Origin: Axinella damicornis
Taxonomy: Eukaryota > Porifera > Demospongiae > Axinellida > Axinellidae
Length of the DNA stretch: 64,000 nucleotides
Assembly (NCBI GenBank): GCA_963931865.1
Contig: OZ007509.1
Coordinates: 186,001 to 250,000 of the forward strand
Reading direction: 5' to 3'
Positions 43,671 through 54,734 of this stretch are shown in pieces. Made by a program: the position numbers and the translations under genes. The notes beneath the pieces are model-generated. The model ran no database searches and was not told where the DNA came from. It was given only the letters and a program-made list of their open reading frames with translations. Numbering within the stretch: the stretch's first letter is position 1; each line of letters begins with the position of its first letter.

Positions 43671-43749
43671 ACATGCATGCATATATTTTAACCCTTTAGT
43701 GACTGTTTCACTTTTAATTTGGGGTGCCTCGGCAGTGGAGGCTGGGGCT

Positions 43750-46700
43750 ATGTACAGGAGCGTTCCTCCCCCCGAGCAGTGCGACCTGCAGCCAAAGGAA
43801 GGATCTGGGAATGCGGTAGCGGGCGGAGAGCTCGAGGAGGAGGGGAGGGAGCCCCCAAAGCCAGCCAACATCCCACAAGAACAGTGGAAGGTGATCAACA
43901 GAGGAGCACAATTTACAAGTTACCTCTATAGATCTGCATAGCTTCGCACCATGCCCGTGGCTGTGCATCATGTAGTCTTGCAGGCCAGCCTCATCCTATC
44001 CGGGGTCAGTAGTACGACTTGCTTGTCATGATAAAGAAAGGGAGGGGATTTCCGGACAGTCTTTTAATTCTGGACACGGCACTTCATGCCCCTTGCATTC
44101 GCTCTGTTTGCAATTCTTTTGAATTATGGTAAGTGCGCATGCATACCCTACCTTCGAACTTTCCAACGTTGTGCAGTTGTTAGCAAAAACTGCTCCTAGA
44201 GAGCGAAAGGTGGGCCATGTCCGGAAATCCCCTCCGTTACCTTATGGGGATGGTCCCCCAGACTGTTCATTGTTGGTTCCCCCAGATCAAGCAGCATATA
44301 CCTATACATTATGATACCTGGTCCACCCTTGCCTGGGCTTGCTGCGGATGGCCCACCTCTGGTGTTTACAATATTTTGTGGTGAGATAAAGCGATGGCAC
44401 TTTGCAGTCTGGGAACGAGAGTATCGTGCACAACTTCTAGTCTGGTCGACTCAGGCCCTCCCACTGTGGCCCGGGAGTGACTCTCTAATGTCCCACTCTG
44501 GCCCGGGAGTGACTCTGTAATGTCCTAGTCTCGTCCCCAGACCCCCCTCGGAAAAATCGAGAAAGGGTCTGGTAACACGTATGGCAATGCTGCGTCCAAG
44601 AGGAACTCAATCAGTTACACAATCACGTGTGAATGTTTACACTCGAGGTGATAATTGGAGTTGTGCGCCACTAAATAGCTGCATGTACAGTACTAAGTCT
44701 AGCTTGAACATGTCCGACACTGTACCAAGCCGTTCTACGTTACTACCCCGAGAGCGGAGAGCTGCACAGTACAAAAGTCGAATTACGACGGGAAGCTAAC
44801 GGTATTAACGAAAGCTTTTCCCGTAGCCGACTGGTAGGCACACAAATACAGAAATGAAAGCTTCAATTGCCCCTCAATGCTTCGGTATGAATGTTCCGTA
44901 CCGTATTCTGCCTCGGGAAACTTCGACAGCCTTGTCAACTGAACGCCATGACGGTCACCATATACCGATGAGTTTGCACATCCGCGATTGAACGTGACGT
45001 ATATAATATCTGCAATCTGATTGGCGCGAGTATATAGCCCACGCGGACACCGCATTGCCTTACGTGTTACCAGACCCTTTCTTGATTTTTCCGAGGGGGG
45101 TCTGGGAACGAGACTAGTAATGTCCCACTCTGGCCCGGGAGTGACTCTGTAATGTCCCACTCTGGCCCGGGAGTGACTCTCTAATGTCCCACTCTGGCCC
45201 GGGAGTGACTCTGTAATGTCCCACTCTGGCCCGGGAGTGACTCTGTAATGATCATTCAATGATCTCAACTAGTGAACAACTGGTGGGGCCACTTACTTTG
45301 AGGAGGGACTGCCATGGATTGTCCCGTGAGAAACAACAGTACTGTGTATTGTCCAGGGGGACCAGTTATTATGCTATGTCCGGGGGACTACCTAGAGTAC
45401 TGACCTGTGAGGCTACGTAGGCATGAAGTGGTAGCCACTCCAATAAGCACTGCACTTGAGTTGCGACTAGGGTCACCATCTGGATAGAGATGCGGTATGG
45501 TTGTGGCTTATTGTACTGCTCTATACGATGGTCAATGTCACAGGGTCACCTGCTGTTTAGCAGTGTAGTCACGTGGTCACAGGCAGTTTTTGGATGTGAC
45601 TCTGGTCACAGCTCTAAGTACGGTAGTGTTAGCAGTGAGAATTAAGATTTCGACTACTCTTTAGCAGTCTTCATAAGTACGGTGCTTGCTGGAGTGACAC
45701 CCCACGTACTTGATACTAGTTCTGGGAAATGGGATGTCTCCTCTATTCGTACACGCACACACACATTGTGCATCTCATCCCAGAGGTTTCAGGAGCTGCG
45801 AGCCCGCAGAGAGAAGGAGAGTGGCAAGTATGCTCAACACAGGAAGTCAGCTGTCAGAAACCAGGCCCTCAGAGCTGGTCAGAGTATAACCTGTGCTAGT
45901 CTTGCAAGCCAGCCCACTCTGTTCCACAGCACCACTCACGTGCAGATACTAATCAGCTCTGCAGAACGGAATGGAGCTGGCTTGCGAGACTAGACCATTG
46001 CGTTAACCCACTGCTGACAGTACACCAGCCACTACTGGTCAGCCACTGCTGACAATACACCAGCCACTACTGGTCAGCCACTGCTGACAGTACACCAGCA
46101 TTTGTTCCCCTGTCTTGACCCACAGTGAGCCGGGAGTTCTCCCTGGTGGACAAGGCTGTTTTGGAGGAGGAGGGAGTCGTACTACCACAGCAGGGGAGGC
46201 GGAGGAGGAGAAAGCTTGAGCCTCGTGTGGATGGCAAGGGGGTTGGAGACTCTGTAAGGTGGGAATACACAATTATAAATATCACCTCTGCTCTCACGAG
46301 CATATTTGTGTCTGGGATTTTGACTTTAAGAGCGCCTACAGTCAAACCTCCGATAGTGGACTCTCCGAGATTCAAGATTCGGATTCAAGGTCCCAAATAA
46401 TTGATTTGCCTATTGTTCTAATACATTTTGAACCTCCGAGAAGAGGACAACCTCTCTACAAAGGACAAAAGACTTGAATTTATATTGTTCCCAAAGCGTC
46501 CTTTGTCGGAGGTTTGACTGTATTATCTTATCTACGATGCTGATTGTATCTCCCCCTAGCCAAGTGCAGGGACAGAGGGAGGAGGAGTGGCAGGGCGTAC
46601 GGAAGTACTTGGACCCTAATCCCCACCTGAAGGGGGTGGACATCGGAAGGGATGCTCCCAAGGTGAGTCGGCCAGAGTACTTTCAGTTTCGGGTTGAATT

Positions 46701-47811
46701 AGAATCCTTACGGTGCATGTCAGCTCCCTTCCCTTACAATGCCAAGGTCAGTTTTGGTTGTATAGTGCAGCTGGTGTATCCTAAGAAGGCACTTGGGCAG
46801 TAGTGGTATGCTTCCTGTGGGCAGCGGGGCTGGTGCTGTGGTAGGGTACACCTTACCCCTAACGCTAGCATGGATTGCTCACACATCATGTATGCACACA
46901 CTGGGGATCTGAGGTGAGGTACATGCACAGGGTGAGGAGGGGCCTGGGACAAGATTAGAGAGCTGTCTGTGTCGTGTGTAGTGAAGCTCCCGGTGTGGTG
47001 CGGTTGTGTTTCAGAGTGGTCTGGAGGAGGAGATGGACGGTGCCATTGAGAGGGGGGAGTTCGTGGAGGCAGCTGCCATGAGTGACAGACTGATGCAGAG
47101 AAAGGTACTGCCAATTATTATCAGTGACTTGTATTCAGTAGCACTTTCAGCTGTCCAGGTATTCAATCTCCTGCTGAGTGGGTAGTGCACTGGATCAGTA
47201 CACATTGTGCTTCAGCCTGTCAACTCAGTTCCCATGTGAAGTAGTCTGAGATGCAGTGTATAGCGTCATGTGCTTCCACTATGTCCTAGAACACTCTTTC
47301 TTTCACAGTTTGCCACACAAGTTGCTACAGCCTTTGACTGTCATGACTTTGTGAAGAGAAGGAAGGTAATATGCATGTGTATGCCTGTCTCATGTGTGGT
47401 GACAGCAGTGTTGCTGGTGTTCCTTCAATCTCAGGTGGAAGAGGAGAGGAAAAGAGCTAGGAAACCCAAACTCCAGTGGAGGTAATGTTAACTGTTTCCT
47501 GCTGATTGTTACCCTACACTGCAAGATGTGCTAGCACTAAACAAAGTGTTCCCTGGACAAGAACTTAATGCACTGTTTCCTTTACCCCGTGAACTCCTCT
47601 CAGTCGCATTCCCTTGTAGTGGACACATACTGTAGGTGCAACCCGTCTGTATAGTAACACTTTAGATCATATGCCTAGACCAGTGCTAGCTTAGTAATAA
47701 GAGCTGACTGAGTGAGCTTTTTGCAAATTGTGTGCAGTGAATCATTTTTATTTGTTGTTGATTTGCAGTTTTGAGCACAAGCAGCGGTGGGAGAGCAAGG
47801 GCAACATGTAG
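43750..47811 (+). CDS. FAM204A: FAM204A orthologue
   Basis: Conserved animal protein whose role is not established. Eight exons: 43750-43890, 45784-45877, 46126-46253, 46570-46662, 47015-47104, 47309-47365, 47435-47481, 47769-47811 (TAG); phases agree, giving 230 residues against 233 in humans. The similarity runs end to end: NIPQEQWKRFQELRARREK (human block IP..W.KFQELHKKH), a basic RRRRRK stretch, EEEWQGVRKYL, SGLEEEMDGAIERGEFVEAA, FDCHDFVKRRKVEEERKRAR and the C-terminal LQWSFEHKQRWESKGNM. Strongly charged and helical, without signal or membrane segments. The exon 4 acceptor (GTGCAG) was chosen because the upstream CCTAG gives a stop. Intron 1 (1.9 kb) has a tandem array split by a transposon. 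Confidence 0.92.
44461..45255. repeat. 32-bp tandem array in FAM204A intron 1, split by a transposon
   Basis: Units of GACTCTGTAATGTCCCACTC followed by TGGCCCGGGAGT; about two copies left and four to five copies right of the element at 44526-45116. Before the insertion it was one continuous array. Confidence 0.92.
44526..45116. mobile_element. TAGYCTCGTTCCCAG family element, 591 bp, exact 9-bp target duplication
   Basis: TAGTCTCGTCCCCAGACCCC at the left and GGGTCTGGGAACGAGACTA at the right; terminal repeats run about 65 bp (out to GTAACACGTATGGCAATGC / GCATTGCCTTACGTGTTAC). GTAATGTCC flanks it exactly on both sides (44517-44525, 45117-45125), and the surrounding 32-bp array shows what the empty site looked like. 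The interior encodes no transposase. Confidence 0.93.
46008..46102. repeat. 35-bp tandem repeat in FAM204A intron 2
   Basis: Nearly three units of CCACTGCTGACAGTACACCA followed by GCCACTACTGGTCAG, just before the exon 3 acceptor. Confidence 0.92.
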
Positions 47812-48848
47812 GCAGTCACTCAGAGGAATGTGCTGTGATCGTAGTTGCCACCTCATTGTCTGGAATTCAGCAAACACAGGCTCAATTTATGATGCATGTG
47901 CAGCCAACTGCGGCCATCTGTGTGACATTTATTGCCTCCTGTCCAGGAATATAACTAGGTGCGTGCTCACTTCTTGTCTGTGTGCAGTAATGGCTCTCCA
48001 TTATACAATGTTTTGTACAATATGGTATTGCAACATCCAGGGTTTGATAGACAAAGAGAGATCTTGATGGATAATGACTAGTGTTGGCGGATTCAGTTTC
48101 AGCTTGGAAGCACCACCCATACCCCCATGCAAGACTTCTGCTTATGAGCTTCTGTTAATTATTGTCTTAGGTAACTATTATGTTCTGAGAATATAGTTTC
48201 AGTTAAGAATGAGTGCTGCTTGAGGATTGCAAACTTTTTTGAAGGATATTTAATTAACAAACTGAGCATTATTCTTACTAATGGGTTTCAGATTTACTTG
48301 TAACTAGAGCAATAATGTGAATCCCACTGCCTTACAGTTAATGCATGGACATGCACCAAGATATAGGTAATGTTCAATTTCGTATGACATTGTACATGTA
48401 TATCGTGTCCTGGTACAAGGATCCGGAGTAACCTCGTACCCTCACCATACAGGCACATTCCATATCAGAAGTCCATTATTGGCTCCTGTCCATATCTATA
48501 TTATCTGCTAGTAGCTGTGCAGCCATGCATTTGTGCTATTAATGGCCTAGTAGTAGCCTCATACCCAACACAACCCATTCCTATGCAAAATTATTTCTGT
48601 ACTGCAACATAATTAAAGAATCTTGGCCAATCAGATCTGTGGTCTAAACACCGTGAACAAGGTGCAACGTTTAGACTGCTGATCTGATTGTCCAAGATTC
48701 TACTTCCGTTTTTTATCCGATTACTATTTTGCAAGATCTAGAACATAAAACACAGTGCTGCAAGCAACTCAAACAATTAATGTCATGTATTTGTTGCTAC
48801 TGCAAGTGAAGAAGGCCAAAGTCACAGGCTGTAGAGCGCAGTGGGTGG

Positions 48849-48929
48849 TAGCCTTGTTCCCAGGCCTCCGCCCAGATTTCAGTATCTCGCAGCCGTAGAG
48901 CTTTGGGCTGAGTCCTGGGAACAAGGCTA
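48849..48929. mobile_element. TAGYCTCGTTCCCAG MITE, 81 bp
   Basis: TAGCCTTGTTCCCAGGCC to CCTGGGAACAAGGCTA. Flanks GTGGGTGG and ATGGGTGG match at 7 of 8 bases, with the edge shifted by a base. Confidence 0.8.
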
Positions 48930-49148
48930 ATGGGTGGTTCATCTCGGGCCAACCGCACATCCTAATTCAGAAACAGGACGTCCTCACAAGCTCCGTCGTC
49001 TTTATCATCATGATCACTTTTTTTTCTTTTTTTTCTATGAATATTTATGCAGAATGCAATGGACACACAGTATAGCTGTACAATAGCTAATTTTGCATGT
49101 ATGCCCAAAAATTTAATATTAGATTTAAATGATGATACAGAAGCAGGT

Positions 49149-49245
49149 TAGCCTCGTTCCCAGTCCCACGCCCAGCTTTTCGTCGCTGCTTAGTACCGTA
49201 CTAAGCAGCGACGAAAAGCTGGGCGTGGGACTGGGAACGAGGCTA
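49149..49245. mobile_element. 97-bp perfect palindrome, TAGYCTCGTTCCCAG family
   Basis: Two 48-base arms, exact complements of each other, around one central C. Starts TAGCCTCGTTCCCAGTCCCA. GAAGCAGGT precedes it (49140-49148); the matching right-hand copy is interrupted by the next element and is restored when that is removed. In effect two terminal repeats joined with no interior. Confidence 0.95.
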
Positions 49246-49249
49246 GAAG

Positions 49250-49825
49250 TAGCCTCGTTCCCAGGCCTCTACCACAGCTTTTGTCGCTTGCAGTACGAAA
49301 ATCGCGGAGAAGGCCTGGAAGGGTTTCGCACGTGATGCGTGCCGCGACCGTCATAAAACGTCATCCGTTCAAGACCACTATGTACTAGTACACTAGCTAC
49401 GATCGCGTACGGAGACAAGTCAACGGCCAGAAGAGAGCCACACCGACTTATCCAAGCTAGAAGTCTTACCTTCGAAGTAGTGCTGAGCTGCAAGTGTTGT
49501 ACTTTCCAGAGCGATGGCGGAGTGAACAGTCAAAGCGCTTCATGCGCTTCGAAGTTATAACCGTTGTATTGCAGCCATCTCTCAGCGGTTTTGTTTCAAA
49601 TCGAGGTATGTTGTATAGGTAGGACCTGCCTCTCCTCTGGAGTTTGTCTGGTCTCTGTAGCGTCTCTGGAACAGGCGATAGCCAGTTGAATACTGTGAGT
49701 ATATATTAACGGAATCCGTGACGTAAGCGGCGGCACGCATCACGTGCGAAACCCTTCCAGGCCTTCTCCGCGATTTTCGTACTGCAAGCGACAAAAGCTG
49801 TGGTGGAGGCCTGGGAACGAGGCTA
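49250..49825. mobile_element. 576-bp TAGYCTCGTTCCCAG family element nested in a target duplication
   Basis: Terminal repeats of about 95 bp run from TAGCCTCGTTCCCAGGCC through ACGAAAATCGCGGAGAAGGC to GCGGCACGCATCAC and its complement. GCTAGAAG flanks it exactly (49242-49249 and 49826-49833). It inserted four bases beyond the end of the 97-bp palindrome, inside that element's own target duplication. No transposase inside. Confidence 0.93.
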
Positions 49826-49993
49826 GCTAGAAGCAGGTAGGGTGGGTGTATGTGAAGTAAACATGTTCCAATTCAGTCCAATCGCCAACGTACAAACTTC
49901 CGGGAATTTAATTACAGCGCACGGCCACTTCCTGTCCGAAAATGGCGTTTTCTACATCGTGCAGTTCAAGCCATGTTATTTCTCTCCTCAAGG

Positions 49994-50522
49994 ATGGCGA
50001 AGGGTCGGGCTACACTGTTTCGTGGTAAGTAGGAGTATGGTTGTAGTAATAGCTACCTAATCTTGGTCAAAGACGGCGAGCATAAAGGGAATTAGCAATT
50101 TAGTGTGCTCATGTTGACCTTTTTTGTAAGGTCAAAAGTGGTGTTCAAGGGTATATCTTCTTCCTGGGGGCTGGAACACGGCTGTTAGGGCTAATAGCAG
50201 TTAGCTATGGGTATACTGAACTAGCAGAGTAAGTTTTAAGTTAGTGGATGAAGGTTACTAGAAATGGCACCAGCTTTTATAACCCTGATCCAGATCATCT
50301 CTCAATACAGTATGATTAAGCATGCACATGTGGATACACATAATAACATAAAGCTGCTATATTTGTAATTCATAGTCACTATTATCACCAGATTCATGCT
50401 CTATGACCTCCTCTAGCTCTTCACCATCTCTCATCCAGTCTTAATATCAGCGTCTTCTGCTGGTCCGGTGCTCCTGCTGTATTATATTGTCTACTTCAAG
50501 ATCTGTCACTCTCACATGGAAG
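49994..50522 (+). CDS. Possible small single-pass membrane protein, incomplete model
   Basis: Two phase-compatible exons: 49994-50024 (MAKGRATLFR, donor GTAAGT) and 50439-50522 (acceptor CTCATCCAG, donor GTGAGC), which read VLISASSAGPVLLLYYIVYF then KICHSHME. The result is a basic N-terminus followed by one hydrophobic segment of about 20 residues, the layout of many small mitochondrial or ER membrane proteins. I could not find the next exon, and the second exon's end is duplicated 80 bp downstream without the donor. The family is not recognised and the call may be chance. Confidence 0.3.
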
Positions 50523-52428
50523 GTGAGCCCCAACGGTACAGATAATGCTGTAGCATCCAGGTGCTCAGTGTCCGTTTATAACCATCTGTCACTCTCACAT
50601 GGAACGGTACGAATAATGCTGTGGCATCCTGGTGCTCAATGTCTGTTTATAGCCACAACTAATGGCTGCACATGCCTGTCTTGCACCTGCAACCATTTAG
50701 CCACATGTAGCCACTTAGAACCAATTGTGCCTATCAGGCTATGCTTTCTACATGTACTATGTATGTTCACTGGTACCTCCCATACCACTGACAATCAGCC
50801 TTCTTCTCAATCCATCCATATATACTGTGGAATTCATGTGACAACAAACCCTCTCTACACTGCAAAACGGTGTAGTTGTTTTGATTGCTTGGTGGTTACT
50901 ACAGTTGCACCATGTTTGAACATGCAGGAACCAACGGTTGTCTGCATTTCAGTAGCATCCTACATAGAGTGGCCATTCCAGTAGTATCCTACACAAACCT
51001 GGTTTATGTAGGGTACTACTGGAATGCTCAGTTTATGTGGGATGCTATCGTCCTCCACATTCTAATAGTATTGCCTCGATCCTGCATGTCCAAACACGGT
51101 GCAACTATATTAACTACCAAGCAGTCAAAGTAACTACTTCGTTTTTGCAGTGTATGATGTCAAAACACAGCGTTTTGTAATGATCAGTATACACAACCCA
51201 TGCAATTGGGAATGATATGCCCTATAGTATCCCTGGCTCTGCTACATGTATAACCCTCTTATTGAGCATATCCTATAGAGCCTGTGTGCTACGGTTTTAC
51301 TGTACACTGGATGGTCGCGCAACTCTTAATATTGCATTTGGTGCTAGCCTTGATTGGCTTTGGTATCCTATTGTGGGTTCGATAACATTTCTCCCAAGCT
51401 GTTTTGCACAGTGTCCTAATGCATTCAGTGTTGGTCAGTGTGTACCCTTCCCTCTGTTATTCTTCCACTGCTATAGGATGAGTATACCTTGGATTAGCTA
51501 CTCTTCGTGCAGAGCAGTGAGCAGGAGCTACACTGGCCAGGTTGAACTTTGGACGCTGTTAGCTGAACCAGAATAGTATCTGCCAGTGACTCTGTTTGCT
51601 ATCACTTTATACTTTCATCTCGAAGTGTGAAGTGCTGTGTACCATCTGCTGACTCAGGAACAGACTTCAGAGCCTCTATGTAGAGTTCTCTGTCATATGT
51701 TAATGCCGGTGACTATACATTTTCTCATTCCCGCATGCATTATTTTATGTGGACTGTTTATACCATTTGCATTGCTGGAACACGGAAACTGATGTAAACC
51801 CTAACTATAGCATTCATACTTCTTGAACAAAATACCTGCAATAGCTGTCCAAGAGTTGGTTACTGCAAACGGCACCAATTTTTGTGAAGATGGTGCTCAT
51901 TTTCACTCAATTCCAGTTGTCAGGTCATATCTCTCGTTCTGAGTAAGCTACAAACTTTGTACATGCATTGGTGTGTAGAGCTGCTGTAGCTGAGCTTGCA
52001 TACCAAAAAGTATTATAATCACTACACCACATCCGAAGATATAACCTTTCTTGTGTGATCACTTCATTACTTCAGATTTAGTTATACCGTATACGTCCGG
52101 AAATGTTCCGCGTTACGCATACGTGCCGTTGTAAATAAATTTGTACAGGCGTGAATGGATTTCCGGTACGGTGGCGATTGGACTGAATTACGTATGGTGC
52201 GGCATGATCATAAGACCGAACTTCCTTTATTTAAGTATACAGTATATCCGCTGCATGAAGTGTAGTTCGTGAAATCACTGCACACTATAGCTATATATAC
52301 TCACTGAACTGCCCGTTTCAACAAAGCGCGCTGTGATGGTTGTGAGGCGGTTGGAGCTCGTGGACGTTTTGCGCTGCATGTCTACTTCTATGCAGCAGTT
52401 TCACTCAAGATTAAAAGCTGAAATTTAA
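50523..52428. other. Spacer upstream of the fluoride channel gene
   Basis: Contains a direct duplication (CTGTCACTCTCACATGGAA and about 80 bp, at 50502-50580 and 50583-50655) and a fold-back around 50945-51055 (AGTAGTATCCTACACAAACC against GGTTTATGTAGGGTACTACT). The long open frame at 50487-50984 is not protein-like. The last 300 bp before FEX presumably hold its promoter; no specific motif seen. Confidence 0.6.
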
Positions 52429-53550
52429 ATGGCGAATCCTACCTTGAGAGAACCGGGCTTCTCGCATTCAGTGCAACATGCGGCAACTGCGACGGAGCTC
52501 ATCGTTTCTGCCTCGGGTGAGCGACCCCGAGACTATCAATCCATCGAGCGCGAGCATCCCAAAGACGTCGACGCAGCACCCAAGAAGGTAGCCCGATCGC
52601 GCAATTGGAAATACTTCCAAAAGGGGACCTGCTGCAAGCACATAACCTACTTCTTCGCGCTGAGTGTAGCGTCTTACGCTGGAGTGATCGTTCGGATTTA
52701 CCTCGCCAAGCTGGCAGAGTGGAACGGAGTGCAGCTCTTCCCATCACTGTACGCGGAGATTGTGGGCACAGCGATAATGGGATTCATAATCATGCATAAG
52801 AAACTGCTAGAAAAGAAGCACGGTGCCGTATACCAAGCAATCGCAACCGGGCTGTGCGGGTCCATCACTACATTCTCCTCCTGGAACTCTGAGGCAACAA
52901 GCGTGCTGTTGCAGGCGGACGACCCCCCAGACAATGCGCGTCGATTCATCGGTTGGATCACGGTGCTGTTGCTCGGAGCAGGGATGCCGGTTGCCTCCCT
53001 CCTGTTCGGCAAGCACCTTGCTCGCCTCTCGCCCTGGTGCGACGTCAGGATGAAGGACCCCGAAGATTGGCAGAGCACGCCAAGGAGGGGAGGCTGCAGT
53101 ATTGTGGAGAATATTGTCATCGCTGTCCTGTGGGTGTGCAGCACTGTCTTGGTAACTTTCCTACCGTTCTACTTCAGCCAGTTGGGTTTGATGTTCAGTT
53201 GTGTGTTCTCCTTTGCCGGATCGTACACCAGGTGGCATCTTGCACCACTCAATGCAATGTTCATAGACTTCAAGCTCGGGACGTTCCTCGTCAATGTCCT
53301 TGGCTCTTGGATTCTAGGTGCAACCGTGATCCTGAGGGAACGTTTTGGCAGCCAACTCAATCAGTTTGGACTAGCAGCTCTAACTGGAGTGACGACTGGG
53401 TTCTGTGGCTGCCTGACAACCGTCTCCACCTTTGCTGTGGAGCTGAGCACACTCTCCCTGAGGGGGACTTACATCTATGGACTGTGCTCGGTTGTACTGG
53501 CACAGCTGGGACTGGTGATAATTAGAGGAGTCTACCAATGGACTACATAA
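52429..53550 (+). CDS. FEX: FEX, two-domain fluoride export channel (CrcB/Fluc superfamily)
   Basis: Passive F- channel of the plasma membrane that keeps cytosolic fluoride low. A 373-residue single exon. An N-terminal hydrophilic tail of about 70 residues is followed by two CrcB repeats joined by an extra membrane segment, the usual eukaryotic fused architecture. Repeat 1: YAGVIVRIYL, VGTAIMGFI (113-121), GLCGSITTFSSW (141-152). Repeat 2: AGSYTRWHL, GTFLVNVLGS (284-293), GFCGCLTTVSTF (324-335). Repeat 2 keeps the pore Asn (289) and the second Phe of the TTFSTF box. Repeat 1 has Gly where that Asn should be, but keeps the first Phe of the box. About nine hydrophobic segments are visible. The ATG at 52429 opens the frame; no intron signals interrupt it. 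Confidence 0.93.
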   Translation: MANPTLREPGFSHSVQHAATATELIVSASGERPRDYQSIEREHPKDVDAAPKKVARSRNWKYFQKGTCCKHITYFFALSVASYAGVIVRIYLAKLAEWNGVQLFPSLYAEIVGTAIMGFIIMHKKLLEKKHGAVYQAIATGLCGSITTFSSWNSEATSVLLQADDPPDNARRFIGWITVLLLGAGMPVASLLFGKHLARLSPWCDVRMKDPEDWQSTPRRGGCSIVENIVIAVLWVCSTVLVTFLPFYFSQLGLMFSCVFSFAGSYTRWHLAPLNAMFIDFKLGTFLVNVLGSWILGATVILRERFGSQLNQFGLAALTGVTTGFCGCLTTVSTFAVELSTLSLRGTYIYGLCSVVLAQLGLVIIRGVYQWTT

Positions 53551-53694
53551 TTGAATCAGTGACATGCAGTAAAAGTTCATAGATAATTCAGGTGGATCAG
53601 AATATTCAGGCTCTTCTAGATCTGCTAGTCTTCTCTTGGGAGTTACCCTCATCAATCCTTCCAGCTCAGATTCACTAGCCTGGTCCAAGTTTAG

Positions 53695-53805
53695 GGAGGA
53701 CACATTGCATGACACAGTGCAGGACACATTGCATGACACAGTGCAGGACTCATTGCAGGACTCATTGCAGGACTCATTGCAGGACACATTGCAGGACTCA
53801 TTGCA
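53695..53805. repeat. 12-14-bp tandem repeat downstream of FEX
   Basis: Eight units of ATTGCAGGACTC or CATTGCATGACACAGTGCAG variants. The plus-strand frame across it is a repeat artefact. Confidence 0.9.
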
Positions 53806-54255
53806 TGTTCCAACTCGGGGCGGGTCCGAATATCTGTGAAACTAGCATTAATTTATCTAGGGTGGAATGTATGAATCTAGTTACAGGCTGTTACTTACAA
53901 TAATAAGCGGTACGCGTAACCGGTAGCTTTCGGACTTCAAGCGCATTTCTGGCTGCAGTTTCTGTAGACTACGTACTGTCGTTTCATACACAGAAGTTTG
54001 CGAAAATAAGAAAGCAGTGTAGCCTCGATCGGAACACGCGCGACATTCGAACGTAACGCTGCTGCAGTAGTACCCTTCGCGAACCACCTGTTGTGTGCGA
54101 GCATAGATTTATCTATGGTTCGAGTCACGTACTCACTGCACTCCAAGATTACAAGATTTAGCAGGTAAAGTTTTAGGTGGGCGGGGCTGCAATTCTGTAC
54201 ATCAAATTTTTGTTTGTAGCATGGATAATATCATTGTTTGTAGGTACGTGCTCAC

Positions 54256-54256
<1 letters not shown>

Positions 54257-54299
<43 letters not shown>
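54257..54299. repeat. Homopolymer C, 43 bases
   Basis: Unbroken run of C followed by six T and CAG. The exact length may be a sequencing artefact. Confidence 0.9.
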
Positions 54300-54734
54300 T
54301 TTTTTCAGAATAAGTAAAGCAATTATGCCATCACTGTAAAAGTACAATGCTAACCTTGGATCTGCTGTACGTACAAAGGGTTTCATTATCTAATAGAGCA
54401 AACTACCGGTAACGACAAACCATAGGCATACATATAATGACATATATACGCGATGGCCTTCAAGGCTCAAACAGAATCTTATTATTATGACAAAACCAGG
54501 CTGGCCGCGGGTTGTTTGTGGCGCTACGTGGCGTGGATTTGCGGCTGAAACCCTCGCATATACCTGGCGGCATGTAAATTGATAGTTTGCACTGTGGCTA
54601 TAGAGAACCGGCAGGAGGTCCAATTGACATGGGCATGCATGGGCTCAATGCAATACTTTTTTTTTGTTTATGAAAAATTCTGCTTCAATGCAAGGTACAC
54701 AGATAGCAATCGCTAATATAAGTGTGCACCTAAA

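Larger units (their letters stand above)
47812..49993. other. Transposon-rich spacer downstream of FAM204A
   Basis: Contains an inverted repeat at 48613-48700 (AGAATCTTGGCCAATCAGAT against ATCTGATTGTCCAAGATTCT), a MITE at 48849-48929 and the nested pair at 49149-49825. Between 47812 and 48600 I see no gene or repeat. Confidence 0.65.
53551..54649. other. Spacer between FEX and the LINE
   Basis: Holds the 12-bp repeat (53695-53805) and a 43-base C run (54257-54299). No gene recognised. Confidence 0.65.

Noticed and set aside
50487..50984. 165-codon plus-strand open frame
   Set aside because: Composition is not protein-like, it spans a direct duplication, and it continues through a good splice donor.
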